This document shows positions 32,442 to 44,394 of a stretch of DNA of 64,000 nucleotides, piece after piece. Location of the stretch: assembly GCF_000003815.2 (NCBI RefSeq), contig NC_049991.1:21422926-21486925 (forward strand), written 5' to 3'. The notes beneath the pieces are model-generated. The model had not been told where the DNA came from. It worked only from the letters and a program-made list of their open reading frames with translations, and ran no database searches. The stretch's first letter is position 1, and each line of letters opens with the position of its first letter. Source of the stretch: Branchiostoma floridae (Eukaryota; Chordata; Leptocardii; Amphioxiformes; Branchiostomatidae). The translations under genes were made by a program, and so were the position numbers.

Positions 32442-34223
32442 GGGACCTGACGATATTTATCGGGGGGGGGGAGGGCTGGTGCATAGGTGGGGGGGGCCAA
32501 TGAAAAATTTTTTGAGCCGAGGGGGGGGCCATTGAAAAATTTTTTGAGCCGAGGGGGGGGCCATTGAAAAAAAATTGCCTGAGGGGCCTTGATAAATACT
32601 ACCAAAATGTGCCCCTGAAATGCAGGAAATGAAGTTTCAGATGGTCAAGATTTCAATTTTTCTCTGGACGTCCCTTGCGACGGCTTGCGCCTCTGGCGCA
32701 CACAACACTTCGGCGCTCGTCGCCATCAAAAGTCTCTTCCTCTGACAGAAAATTGTCATTACATTTAGCATAGTCTACCAGCGAAGTTTATCCCTCAAAA
32801 TGCAGAAAATCGTGTCTCAGAGGGTCCAAACTTCATCATTTGAATGACATTTCTCCAGACCTACCTTGCGACGGCTCGTGCCATGCCCGGCGCATGAAAT
32901 TGTGGAAATACGTTGGGGGCGTCGTCGCCCTCAAAACCATGTGAAGTTCTAATAGAAAGGCTATTAAACTTAAAGCTTAGTCTGCCAGCAAATTTTGCCC
33001 ATCAAGATTTAGGAAAGACCGTTTCAGATAGTCAAGAATTCCAAATTTTCCCGGTGGAGCATGCCCCCGGACCCCCAAGGATAATTTACGTTGATATAGT
33101 GCCCCCGGACCCCCAAGGATTACGTTGATATAGTTCGCCCTCCCCATACTGAGAAATTTTCTGCAGCCGCCTCTGTCGTGTGATTCCATGTTCGCACGAA
33201 GTTTAAGAAAACTATAGAAACTAAAATTGGTATAAATATCAATCCTGCGTGCATCTGTTCTTTGTATACAGAATGGTTCACGGACGGCAACGGGATAAAA
33301 CATTACGATGTTTACTTTCGTGACAGCGGGCTCAGTCTGCTGCATATGACGTCATGGTGGCGCGAATTTTTTTTAACTCCCGTTTTGGAAAGATTGAAGC
33401 AGTCTTGAAGCGGTTTTCGAAACGATATCGCTAAAATGTACCCAAGTCTCTTCCATCTACAACATTAATTTGTTTTCTTTTGTGTAAATTTCGTACATGT
33501 GTGGTGGAAAAGATCGCCGAAGTTGGATTACCGCCCCGCCCCTCCCCGCCCGCTTTTCTCTTTGTTGATGTGGACGCACAAAATCCAAATTTTTTTGCCT
33601 CACAGAATGCGGGAAATTTCGTTTTAGAGGGTCAAAAATATCAAAATTTCCCGGGTAGCATGCCCCTAACCCCCGAGACCGGTCGGGCCTTCGGCCCTCC
33701 GATCCCTGGACGGCCTTTAAGTTTAACAGCTAGCCGTCGGTCTGGCGGAAACGTTCAGTTTCGTGATCTTGCGTATTAAACGTTACCAGAGACTTTTTTT
33801 CACGTAGATTGGAGAAGTGATATCAGACAAGGTAAGTCTTATAACCGTTGCAGCGTGAGTGTAACAACATCAAGTGCTACATGAAAACTCGGCTGTTGTA
33901 AAACTTTGGGAGATAACATATGCCCCAGCAGGACTCCAACGTGCGTAATTTGTTGACGCGCGGGTCTTGACACCCCGGGCCGATCGTCGTCACGTTCAAA
34001 CAACGCTACCGCTATTGTTATTGCTATATTATTTAATGACAGACTGTGTGTAATGGAAAAGGTAAGGAAAAATTGGAGGGGGGGGGGGGCCATTGAAAAA
34101 TTTTTTGGGGCGAGGGGGGGGCCATTGAAAAATTTTTGTGGGCAGGGGGGGGGCCATTGAAAAATTTTTTACCAGACCTATTTTGCACCAGCCCCCTCCC
34201 CCCAGTAAATAACGTCAGGTCCC
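32442..34223. mobile_element. 1.78-kb element with G-rich inverted ends (copy 1)
   Basis: The left end is GGGACCTGACGATATTTATC then a G-run, AGGGCTGGTGC and GGGGGCCATTGAAAAATTTT repeats. The right end mirrors this with GCACCAGCCCCCTCCCCCC and GTCAGGTCCC. TTA lies directly outside both ends (3-bp duplication, PIF/Harbinger-like). The interior holds at least four copies of the AAAATGCAGGAAAT module and CTTGCGACGGCT-CGCC words. No transposase-length frame. Confidence 0.75.
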
Positions 34224-34407
34224 TTACCAGTGCAGACCTACACAGGGAAGCCCTGAGTGAAACCAAACCTGCCCAGGCATGATCCTGCAGGGTCCAGTAA
34301 GTGTTGTGGGGATTTGCATGTGAGGAATGCAGAGCTGGACTCCACAGTGGTCTGTAGGGTTACTGTTCCACCACTGGTCAAGCTTTAACTGGAACATGCA
34401 ATAGTTA

Positions 34408-36258
34408 GGGACTGTACGATATTTATCAGGGGGGGAGGGCTGGTGCGTTAGGGGGGGAGGGCCATGTTAATTGTTTTTGAGGTGGGGGGAGGGCCATGTT
34501 AATTTTTTTAGATAGGGGGGAGGGCCATGTTAATTTTTTTGAAAGAATTGTTCATACTCTAAGACTTTTTGTTTTGATATCTTGACATGGCCCTAAAACT
34601 GATAAAATAAGCCTTCTGAATAGCCTAAAATGCAAGAGCTTCCGGGGGGCTTTGCCCCCCTAGGCCCCCCAAAGTGGCGCTGCCCTGGACCAGTGTTCCC
34701 GCCAGGCATACGTCATTCCGTCTACAGACTTATTTTTTCTGGAAAGACGCACTCGGCTCGGCTGAGTTTCCCAAAATATTTAAGTTACAAAAGCGGTGCA
34801 GGGTAAATATGTGAAGAATCCAAAACTATACACTTTATTTTTTATTTAAAACATTTCTTTTGTTTCAAAAAGACAAAATTTGCGGTAGAAAAAGGGGCCG
34901 CAATATTGTTGTCAAGTGTCGATCGAGTCGGCTGTGCACTGGCATTGGCGTCCGTAGCACATGGCGCGGCACGCCCCCCTCCCCAGACGGACTGTCGATC
35001 GCAGCGCCCAGCACGTCTTTTCTGGCTACTCCTTCAAGACTACACCGGCACTGATCACTGCCAAAGACGCAGCAGATCGCCCTCCTTCGTATAATGTATA
35101 AAGTTCTTGGTCTACTCTACTCTATGTAAAAAGAAATCCAGCGGTGAGCCAAAGATTTCACGCCGAAAACGGGGTTACCTGAGGTCGCACGAAACAAATG
35201 CACGCTCGTGGAAAATGACGTCGCGGCCTTGTAAAACCCGACCGATTCGATAAATGATAAATTTGAGTAAAATCATCGGGCAAAATAGAAAAAAAACACA
35301 AGGTGTGATGGCGCCGTTTATTCTATCCCAAGGTTGTAGCCAGCACCCGTCCTTCCGTCCTTTGACGCAATTTTGCAGCTGGGGACGGGAAAAAAATTGC
35401 TCATTCCATCCTCTGTGACAGACAAAAATTGATATGATAGAACTGTTTCCCTTGTGTTATTTTTCACCAAAACAGATACTGTTGAACAGTTTAGCCTACC
35501 AGCAAAATTTACTCCTCAAAATGCAGCAAATAGCATTTTAGAGAGTCTAGATTTCATAATTTTCCTGGGGAAACATACCCCGGACCCCCCTAGGAACATT
35601 GCGCCTTGGGCGTTGAATAGGATTCAAAATCAAGGGGATGGAAAATGATTTCAGGCTGGCTACAACCCTGTTCTATCCTCTGGAAAAACTACTAGCATTT
35701 GATGCGGGAGGGCGCAACATCGATCGCACGAGGTAGGCATTCTTTTAATATTCACTGCCGGAAAAAAAATTGGCAGGATTTTTCCATGGGCTGACGAACT
35801 CACTGACTAGAGCCCTGTTTGTTTGGAAGCATCAAAACCCCCAAATTTTCAAATAGACATGACAGGACAAATAATACCCGGGCCAGATCACGGACTGCTG
35901 ATTCCCCGAGCTTATAGTTATAACGTATTTTTGGGGAGAGGGCGGACGTCGATCACTGAAAAACGGGAGTAAAAAAGGCAACCGGCATCCAATCTCAAGG
36001 GCATAAATTTCCTCTCAAGTTGCAGGAAATTCTGTTTTAGAGGGTTTGAAAATCCAAATTTTCCCGGGTTTATCGGTTGTTCTTCTACCTGTTTGATGAT
36101 GCCTGTCGGGGGGAGGGTCATGTTGATTTTTTTTAGGTGGAGGGGGAGGGTCACGTTAAATTTTTTTGAGATGGGGGGGAGGGCCATCAAAAAATTTTTT
36201 GATCCGACTTCCAATGCACCAGCCCTCCCCCCCCCCCCGATAAATATCGTACGGTCCC
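34408..36258. mobile_element. 1.85-kb element with G-rich inverted ends (copy 2)
   Basis: The ends are GGGACTGTACGATATTTATC and GATAAATATCGTACGGTCCC, with TTA on both outer sides. Subterminal GGGGGGAGGGCCATGTTAAT repeats are present. It contains the nested hAT-like MITE at 35329-35670. At 34859-35094 a CG-rich interior has no recognised coding sequence. It sits only ~185 bp from copy 1. Confidence 0.75.
35329..35670. mobile_element. hAT-like MITE nested in G-rich element
   Basis: Starts CAAGGTTGTAGCCAGCACCC and ends GGCTGGCTACAACCCTG. The perfect 8-bp duplication TTCTATCC lies at 35321-35328 and 35671-35678. It shares interior with 31529-31778, including the AAAATGCAG module. Confidence 0.9.
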
Positions 36259-37080
36259 TTAGTTGGGCCTATCCACAGACCTTTGTAACTAGCCCTAGAC
36301 TGGGGGTTTACGAAGAACTGACTGGAGCTAGGGAATAGAGATACCAGAATCTGATATACAAAAAAAAAAATGTAAACTATGCAAAAGCTGCCCTAGCTGG
36401 GGTTTGTAGGCTGGCTTCTCAAGATATGCGTGTGTACAAATCTTAGTAAGGATAATAGTAATCCACTATGTTCTGATGTAAGGATGTAGTACTAATAAGG
36501 ATGGCCGGCAATATCAAAGGAAAATAAAATTTCTAGGTACTACTTGAGCGTGTATGTATCTGAACATATTGACAATAAGATTTCTGGAATTCTTACATTC
36601 ATGATACTATATAGAATATATTAGTGGATGTATTGTTTGAGTCCGGTTGTTTCTATGTTTACAGAGTTATAACATAACTTTTAAGTCTTGGATTGATAAC
36701 TTTTGTACCAGGAACAAGCATCTTATTTGTTGTGGCCTCAGGCTTGATTTCACCCCTTCTATTCTGGTAGTGCCTTGCCATCCCTGGCACCCAGACCCAG
36801 CTAACACTGATATTCTATCCTGTTAGATGAATATCTACTCTTACTGGTTAGTACTAATGAATCGCTGGTATTTACAGAAGGGCCTTCATGACAGACATCC
36901 CATAACACACATTTTTACGTCTACATGACGTGTAGATAGACTTACATTGGATGATGTGCATTCAGATACATGTGAAGACTCAGTGAAATACAATATTGTA
37001 ATGTAAATGTGATCTTCATATTTCACAAGCTATATCCGTATCAGTGTCCCTTTCATATTTGTTTTTCCATTTGTAAATAC
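36259..37080. other. intron, no supported element
   Basis: AT-rich sequence upstream of the LINE remnant. No exon or repeat family member recognised. Confidence 0.5.
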
Positions 37081-37094
37081 ATGCCCGAAAGCTA

Positions 37095-37500
37095 ATGGCA
37101 AGTACATGTAACTATGGAGTAGTGATAGGATGGAAACTACACCCGTCTGCTTCGTTATGCTCTGAATGTACCCTGGCAGAATCGCATTGGAAACAAAAAA
37201 CTGTACAATGGACTTTACCCCCGATTACTACAACTCTTCAGAATAGAAGACTGGCTCTAGCTGGCCTTGTAGCATGCTATGAGGAGATGGCTGCCAAAGT
37301 TCTCCTCTGGGAACCTGATGCAAAGAGAAAAAGGGGACGACCGAACCTGACACGTAAGAAAGTTTTGGAGGAGGAGGTTGGGTTAAACTTAAAGGACTAC
37401 AAGTACAACTTGCTAGCCGCCATGCTAGATAGAAATGTATGGTCAGACATTGTTAATGGCACCTCATATGAGGATGAACTGAACTGAACTGATAGTAGGT
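37095..37500 (+). pseudogene. LINE C-terminal remnant (reverse transcriptase element)
   Basis: The open frame ends with RRLALAGLVACYEEMAAKVL, LWEPDAKRKRGRPNLTRKKV and NVWSDIVNG. These match the extreme C-terminus of non-LTR retrotransposon polyproteins (RRL-LAGH...LLW-P..-KRGRP... W). The 5' part with the reverse transcriptase domain is absent, as in a typical 5'-truncated insertion. The frame closes in a GAACT tandem (TGAACTGAACTGAACTGA), also present at 61199-61218, the likely 3' terminus of the family. Plus orientation, opposite to the host gene. Confidence 0.8.
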
Positions 37501-37774
37501 ACAGTAACATCAACAATAACAGGTCTATAACAATCCTGTCTTTTTTGCAAACAGCTCTTAATTTGCTTCAAGTCTCTTAAGCTTTATTTATTTATTTATT
37601 TAATGCACAATGTGGTACTAGGAAGCCCTTAGTTACACCAGGTGATACAGGTGAACTGTTTGTTACACCTGTACAGGTAAAGAGAACAGAGAATGTGGAG
37701 CCTTGTCTCTCTAGTCGGAGTACCATCCTCTGTAGTGACTGCTGGCTGTGTACCATCCTCCTTCACTACAACTA

Positions 37775-38404
37775 CAGGGGTGCCTAAGCATTTGCACGAA
37801 CCCTATAAAATTCGTACGAATATCATGTGATACGCACGAATCATTATGCGAAAATGCAGGAATATTATGAAATTCGCACGAATCACTGCAAAAACGCACG
37901 AATATTATGAAATTCGCATGAATCACTATGTGATTCACACGAACCTTATGAGATTTGCACGATCCTTATGCGAAATTGCGCAACCACTGCCGGGGTCACG
38001 TGACAGACGGAGCGGGATTTTCAAGATGGCGGCTTCGATCGGCGGTGACGGAAAATACGTTGTAACACGCCGAAATGAAGCAAAACAGTAGCTCACAGGC
38101 TATCAAATACATCTTTGCGACGGTAAATGTCCATTCCATGCCTTGAAATATAAATATCACTGGTAGAAACGCTCAAAATCATGCCTCCTCCCGGCCGACG
38201 TTTTTGCATAATGATCGTGCAAATCACATAAGGCTCGTGTGTATCACATAGTGATTCGTGCGAATTTCATAATATTCGTGCGTTTTTGCATAGTGATTCG
38301 TGCGAATTTCACAATATTCGTGCTTTTTCGCATAGTGATTCGTGTGTATCACATAATATTCGTACGAATTTCATAGGGTTCGTGCAAATGCTTAGGCACC
38401 CCTG
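37775..38404. mobile_element. 630-bp palindromic MITE, CAGGGGTGCCTAAGC ends
   Basis: The inverted ends are CAGGGGTGCCTAAGCATTTG and CAAATGCTTAGGCACCCCTG, ~170-bp arms built of repeated CGCACGAATATTATGAAATT words. Flanks are AACTA on both sides (37770-37774, 38405-38409), a 5-bp duplication. The unpaired centre carries GTCACGTGAC and CAAGATGGCGGC. No transposase. Confidence 0.88.
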
Positions 38405-38869
38405 AACTAGTACAAGCAGTCACTAGTACAGAGTACCATCCTGTGAACCAGTGGTCACTATGGAGGATGGTCCCCAGGTTACTGTCCTCCTCCTGACAGT
38501 TACAGATGAGGAGGATCATGGGAACTGGGTCAGCCCCATGACTGACAGGTGTGTGGGACAGCAGGTAGGCGACCTGCCAAGGTGGAAACAGCTTCAAGAT
38601 GGACGGACAGGTCTGAGTGATGGGGAAGAAAACTTCTGAGAGAAAATGAACTTCTATAACTCAAACAAGAGACTCCACCTTTATTAAAAAAAAAGTAGCA
38701 GGACTTGAAACCATGTACTTAGCAGAAAATTTCGCAAAACCTTGATGGTAGGAGCCTCCGAGGGACATCTCGAATACAAATCAAAACTCAAATTTAGAGA
38801 GATACATACTCAGCCATACCTCAAGCTAAACAATACACTACACATTAATATACTACATGTCGATGAAGG

Positions 38870-39060
38870 TTAGACATCCAGGTAATAAGATATGCCAAAG
38901 GCAGTTACTCAAGCAACTGGATATGATTTTCGAAATGGTCAGACATTTCAGAGGATATACTATCCAGTATCTTTTGTCAGTGTCACTGACATCAGACCGT
39001 TTCCAAAATCTTATCCAGTTGCTTGAGTAACTGCATTTTTGGCATGATATATTACTAGTA
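38870..39060. repeat. imperfect foldback repeat, GTTACTCAAGCAACTGG arms
   Basis: ATGCCAAAGGCAGTTACTCA then AGCAACTGGATATGATTTTC on the left is mirrored by AAAATCTTATCCAGTTGCTT then GAGTAACTGC..TTTTTGGCAT on the right. The centre reads TCAGTGTCACTGACATCAGA. Related sequence is at 62985-63145 and 6660-6722. Probably the terminal region of a retroelement; its class is not settled. Confidence 0.7.
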
Positions 39061-40040
39061 CATGTACATTGTATATAGATACGGCGTGCTTGGTACAACA
39101 TGTAAATCTATCACTTTCTCTCCACAGTCTGCAACTTGTTTATTCATTTGACATTAATATCAAACTTCTCCAATACACTATTTACAGAATAAGGGAAGAG
39201 ACAGGAGGCATTCTTTCAACTTGCTAGATAATGGCAGTAATCTGGAATTAGAATTTATACTCTGTCTTCATGTTGACCTTCTAGCCCAGAATTATGTCCC
39301 CCAACCGACATGTTAACTTGGAGCAGCCTAATGGTCTGATCTTCCATAAATCCCCTGTCTTACCTGATCCATGTCTTACCCTCAGGGACTGTCTAAGAAC
39401 CCGCCCAAGACATAAGCAGATGTCTCCAAGACATTATTTACAGCCTTCAAGGATTTTGGTAAGGATATAATTTTCCCCTACTGTGGCCCTGTTAAACTCC
39501 AAACAAGAATTCCAACACTTTTTTTCCTCCAGGAAGGACAAATGCCAGAGGCCGGAATGCTGTTGTTTTCCTCTTTGTAGTGTTCCTTGAGTTCAGTCCT
39601 TTGTTCATGGACGTTTATAAAAAAATGCTAGAGGGCCCTAACTCAGCAACAGGTACCACTCTGACCCAAGAGATGAAAAGCAGCCTGCAGGCCAATTTGA
39701 GCTTTCATTAATAAACAAAGGTTCAAACAAACAAACAAACAAGATGCTTGAATGTACGTTCATCTGTGACGAAAGCTTGTTGGTAAGCGCTTTATTTTTT
39801 GTACGGATATAAAGTCTTAAAAATTGTATCATTAAACAAACAAGATATCTACCACTCAAAAATCACAACCAAAGCATATCTAGAACTAGAACTGCAAAAC
39901 TGGAAACTACGCTGCAGTAACGTAACAAGCAGCTAGAGGGCCAAAAATCTCACCATTTCAAAGTCTCATCGAGAGAAACCCACACACCAGATATCAATAC
40001 AATCCATTCAGGCCTTCTCCACATATGCTGCAAATACATA
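39061..40040. other. intron with a retroelement tail
   Basis: Includes the tail GATGAAAAGCAGCCTGCAGG ... TAAACAAAGGTTCAAACAAA (39670-39740), the uninterrupted counterpart of the sequence broken at 5162. Nothing else supported. Confidence 0.55.
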
Positions 40041-40063
40041 AACACGCACACACACACACACAT

Positions 40064-40101
<38 letters not shown>

Positions 40102-40155
40102 ACACACATACACACACACACGCACACACACACACACACGCATGCGCGCACACAC
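40041..40155. repeat. (CA)n microsatellite
   Basis: About 110 bp of CA dinucleotides with TA and CG interruptions (CATACACACACA, CGCATGCGCGCACA). The cysteine-valine-only minus frame over it is an artefact. Confidence 0.97.
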
Positions 40156-40505
40156 AGACATACAAACAAATGTTACCAAATCAGAACCTTCTTGTCAGGG
40201 GTAACCAAAAAATGAGCAGCAACCAAGATGAAACCTGCCCGCTGTTGATAAATAAAAGCTGCGATAAAGACTAAGAATCTGACTATATTCATAATTCACT
40301 CCCTCAGAAACTGTGTTAGCCTGGATACCATACCCCAACCTCAAAATATATCTTTCGTACTTGAGATCGGGCTGGGGTTTGGTAACCAGGCTAAAACTCT
40401 TTGTACCAAGTACAGACTTTCCCTACAAACTTTCTTTCTACATTGATCTTCTAGTCTGGCATTGTTCTTATAAATATGAAAAACACAAATCAAATTATCA
40501 TGGCC

Positions 40506-40608
40506 CAGGGCCTAGCCTGATTAAATCTCGCTTATAGCAGCCCGCCAAACATCCGCCGGCCCAGTTAGAGCCCTGGACAGCAGAGTTTGTGTTACACAGA
40601 CTAGCCCA
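40506..40608 (-). repeat. dispersed repeat, CTGCTGTCC type, copy 2
   Basis: From TAGCCTGATTAAATCTCGCT to GTGTTACACAGACTAG, the reverse complement of the copies at 27589, 52404 and 53098. Confidence 0.8.
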
Positions 40609-42129
40609 GGGCCAAACTATTGAAATATGTCCTTGCTAACCCTGTGAGTGTTTTGGTAACCTACATGCAGACACCCTGAACTGTAACACTGCTTCAATAT
40701 GAACCACATGGACATGATCAGCGGTGCCAACATGACTGGTCTGGGAATTTTATTTTCAACTGAAGTTTGGTTGGTCAGTTCTTCAGTCTGGTCAAGAAAA
40801 TGACTTTTATTGATAGTTTATTGCAAATTCTTGCCCGAGGGCTAGTTGCAGTTTACATGAAATGTGACAAATAAACAAATAGTGTATAGGATATGTCTAC
40901 TCTAGTCTGAAATCTAAATCTAACTCCCCTTTGTAATAGCCACAGGCCAGGGCAGCCGTGGCTGTGTGTGTGAACGCTGAACAGTCAAATCGATAGATAC
41001 AATATCATAATTCTTATGGACTTTGAGGTAGAAGATTTACCCCAAAAATTGCTTTGAAAAATATTTGACATCATATCCAGACATCATGGTCAAAATACAG
41101 AAGAAAACATACCGCTATTTTCAATAACACCTAAAACTTTAACATTCAAAATTTAATATAAAAAGGACCGATGCTTTTGGCTTATTTCCATAGTTTGTAG
41201 AACATTCAAATCTAATTATAAAAGGACGATGCTTTCGGTTTATCTTAAGGACTTTCTTTAGATTCAAAGTAATCTCCTTCCTCCTCAGATGTCTAAGATG
41301 CTGAGTTGAAAGTCTGAGGCATAAAGGCAAGAGTAAAACCTGTAAGACATTCTCCTGACAGCTTCTTGACCTTGAGCCAAGGTCAGTCTGAGCCAGCGCA
41401 GGTCTGGCCGACATCTCAGATCTACCCGCTTCCCAGAATGCCTACGGACGGAACATCACCATGGTAACGCAACACGTAATCATGGTAACTGAGACTGGGA
41501 CTCTGCCTGTCACAAGATGTAGGAATCTGTTCACGTTTCAGAACCAGAACAGCTTTATCTAACATCTTTGGGACAAGACTGTTTCTAGTGACAACTCAAT
41601 GGGACAAAACTATCCAAGGAACCACCAAAAGTGGCCAGGTGGTTCTTATGTAGAGGTGGTCATATAGAAAGAAAGGGTTCTTACTGGTTGGGTCACTTGC
41701 TGGGAAAAATGATCTAAAGAGCCACAAAAATGTGGCCACAATTGCCAGGTGGATCTTACGTACAAGTATCTTATTCTTGTCTTTTTCATGTATCCTGTAC
41801 ATGTATCTGTGTTTACTTAATAGACAAGATTCTTGCTGTTGGGGCCATTTGGTAAAATCATCTAGGTAAGGGTTTGCTAACAAGTGACCACAATGAACCT
41901 TAGCTAGGATGTTCTGACGTTAATGTGGGCAGTAGTACAGTTTGACTGTAGGTTTGTCACATAACATACACCCCCCACCCACCCCCCACCCCCCAAATAC
42001 ATCGGGATCACTGGGTTCTTCTAAAACCAAGTATCGGTATAGTATTTGTCAATGAAGGTCATTGGCACATAACACAGCATTTGAAAATTGAAATCGATCG
42101 TGGCCTCTACACCCACATGCCATACATTG
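40609..42129. other. intron, no supported element
   Basis: Contains a small local duplication at 41143-41260 (CATTCAAAxxTAATATAAAA with AGGACGATGCTTTYGG, twice) and a C-rich run at 41970-41995. No exon recognised. Confidence 0.5.
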
Positions 42130-42523
42130 GGCCTAGGGAAAAAAATGTTGTGTTTCCTGTTTCCCTACCTTCCCTAGAAAAACCTGCCGACCCTAGACTT
42201 TTTTGGGGGGTTGGCAGTGGAGTCACAAAGCTTCCAGTTAGAATTTTTATTCAGCCTGCTTCCTATTGAAGTAAAAACAGTCTGCTTGTCCTATCTAATG
42301 AAGGATTAATGTATCTATTGTGCACAAAATCAAAGTTTGACATTGAAAGACAAGTGTCCTCATGCATTTCAGTTTCCTTTGTTCAACTGTATTGTAATAT
42401 GTATCACTAGATTTTTGGCTAGCCTAAAAAAAATTACAAAAAAAAAAAGAAGATATCCCCTACCTACCGACCCTAATTTTTTCAGGACTGAAACAGGAAA
42501 CACAACATTTTTTTTCCTAGGCC
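42130..42523. mobile_element. MITE with GGCCTAGGGAAAAAAATG ends, 394 bp
   Basis: The inverted ends are GGCCTAGGGAAAAAAATGTT / GTGTTTCCTGTTTC and GAAACAGGAAACACAACATT / TTTTTTCCTAGGCC. The second-order motif CTACC-TCC and CCGACCCTA is found on both sides. TTG flanks both ends, a possible 3-bp duplication. No transposase. Confidence 0.82.
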
Positions 42524-43176
42524 TTGCGACCTTGATAACTGTGAGGTGTCGGAATTTAATCCTCCTAAGTGCAAGGTGAGCCCAAGTTCACGCCAGCGCG
42601 GGCACATGTTACATCCAATCATACCATCCCTTCGTTTCATGACATCCGTTAAGTATATTAGGGTTCCCCACGGCCGTTTGTTCCCAGCGACTATCGATTA
42701 AATGCCAGGGAGAAACTGACCACCATACATGAGAAAACTACTGAAACTTACAATGCCAACAGCTAAGAGAAATGATAGTTACAACTTCTCGCACAACATA
42801 TTCAGCCATAGACAACACTGTACAACAAAAACTATGTGAATTCGTATACACTTGTTTTAAGAAGAGGGAAGAGGCATGCAAACAATATTGATGTTATAGC
42901 CTAGCTCCAGATGTTTTGTTTATCCAACAGCTCGCATGTAACACTACTTGTAATACATTACATAGTTTCTAATCTTTAGTATTCCATGTAATAATATCGA
43001 ATCACTGCATTTAGCCCATGTGGACAAAAACATGCAAATAAAGATCATCATTAAGATTTTAGTTTTATTCTATTTAGTTTTCTTTCTTTTCCTTCCTTCC
43101 TTCCCACCTTTTCCTTCTAGTTCTACCTTCCCTCCCTCCCTTCCTTCCTTCTTTGCCCTTATTCCTTCATGGAATA
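42524..43176. other. intron, no supported element
   Basis: Unremarkable, with a (TTCC)n-like pyrimidine stretch at 43080-43160. Confidence 0.5.
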
Positions 43177-43363
43177 CTGTAAATGTATTTAAGTTCGCGG
43201 TAGTGGGGAAAAGGAACTTTTTGCGGTGGTTTGAAGTTTGTGGTAGCACCATGCACTGTAGTCTCTTACTGTCATGGAAAAATTGTGGTTTTAATTTCGC
43301 AGTGAAGTGGCCACCGCGAAAACCGCGAACATTAAACCACCGCGAAAGTTTCTGCATTTACAG
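43177..43363. mobile_element. CTGTAAATG...CATTTACAG MITE, copy at 43 kb
   Basis: The ends CTGTAAATGTATTTAAGTTC and TTTCTGCATTTACAG are flanked by TA. The interior has GTTCGCGGTAG and AAACCACCGCGAAAG words as in the other copies. Confidence 0.85.
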
Positions 43364-44030
43364 TATGTGTTATCTTATAAAGAAATCAATACATTGATGA
43401 ACCCTACCAACAACTATGAAAAAAAAAAACGCAGATAACTGAAAGACCAAATGACCCGAGAGAAGGACATCGGATTCAAACCAAAATAGAGAGAATTCTG
43501 CCTGTAGACAATTTCGTTGCCGTTGGATTAATTGCATCACTTTGTGGATAATCTAATAGCTTAGGGAATGAAAAACACAAATCTTCCAAATCAAGCCCTC
43601 AATGAATAGTTATTGGGAGTGATATCCCGTGCGCCGTTCACGGAAATTGGTTGTCCATTACATGGGAATAAGATTGCTGTCGCGATCGATAAAACAACTC
43701 CGATTTGTTCAGACATATCCGGTCATTTCTTATCAAGAAAAGATGGCCTGGCGGGCCATTCCACTTTAAAATTTCATAGGGGTGGGAGGGTCTCGTAAGG
43801 GGTTTTCTTTTAGCATGAAGGGGGAGCAAAGTAGGATCAAGGTTCCATTAAATGAATCTGGACGTTGAAATCAAATGTTTTTACAAATTTAACACTGACG
43901 AGGAAAATTTTCCCCCGATAGAAGTTTTGCAGCTGAACAGCCCAGAGGTAATTTCTTGGTAAATGATTTGCGCTGTTTTCTCAGTGACCTCTCCTACCAC
44001 TTCATAACACCCTGCACACATCTCCCTTAA
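43364..44030. other. intron, no supported element
   Basis: No exon or repeat family member was recognised. Confidence 0.5.
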
Positions 44031-44394
44031 GGCCACACCAATTTAATTTCTTGGTTCACGGACTTGTTCATAAAAAATATGGAGCGAGAAGGTGAAATAA
44101 AAATAAAAATAAAAATTGTAAAATGGTTGGGGTAAAGGTAACGACTAATCCAAAACATAAATAAAGTTTTCAGCTTGAAAAAAGTACAAAACACTATTAT
44201 TGTACAGTAACAGCACCTGTATCCACACTTTTAGGAGCTTATAATATAAAGGCCAATTTGCTACACCAGAAAGTTGGTGAATGGCTTCATTAATGGTGAA
44301 AATTTGTTGAGTGGAAATTTTTATTTTTATTTTTTTTTCCCAAAAAAATAGGAGTGAGCGAATCCGTGAACCAAGAAATTAAATTGGTGTGGCC
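44031..44394. mobile_element. PIF/Harbinger-like MITE, GGCCACACCAATTTAATTTC ends
   Basis: The inverted ends (GGCCACACCAATTTAATTTC then TTGGTTCACGGA, and the mirror image TCCGTGAACCAAGAAATTAA then ATTGGTGTGGCC) are about 35 bp. They are flanked by TAA on both sides, the 3-bp TWA duplication of PIF/Harbinger. AT-rich interior without transposase. Confidence 0.87.

Noticed and set aside
38870-39060. Penelope-like element terminal repeat with a hammerhead ribozyme
   Set aside because: The inverted arrangement and GAAAC/CTGA-like words were suggestive, but I could not fit a full hammerhead core, so only a foldback repeat is reported.
39950-40274. Cysteine/valine-only and threonine/histidine-only frames
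   Set aside because: Translation of a CA microsatellite.
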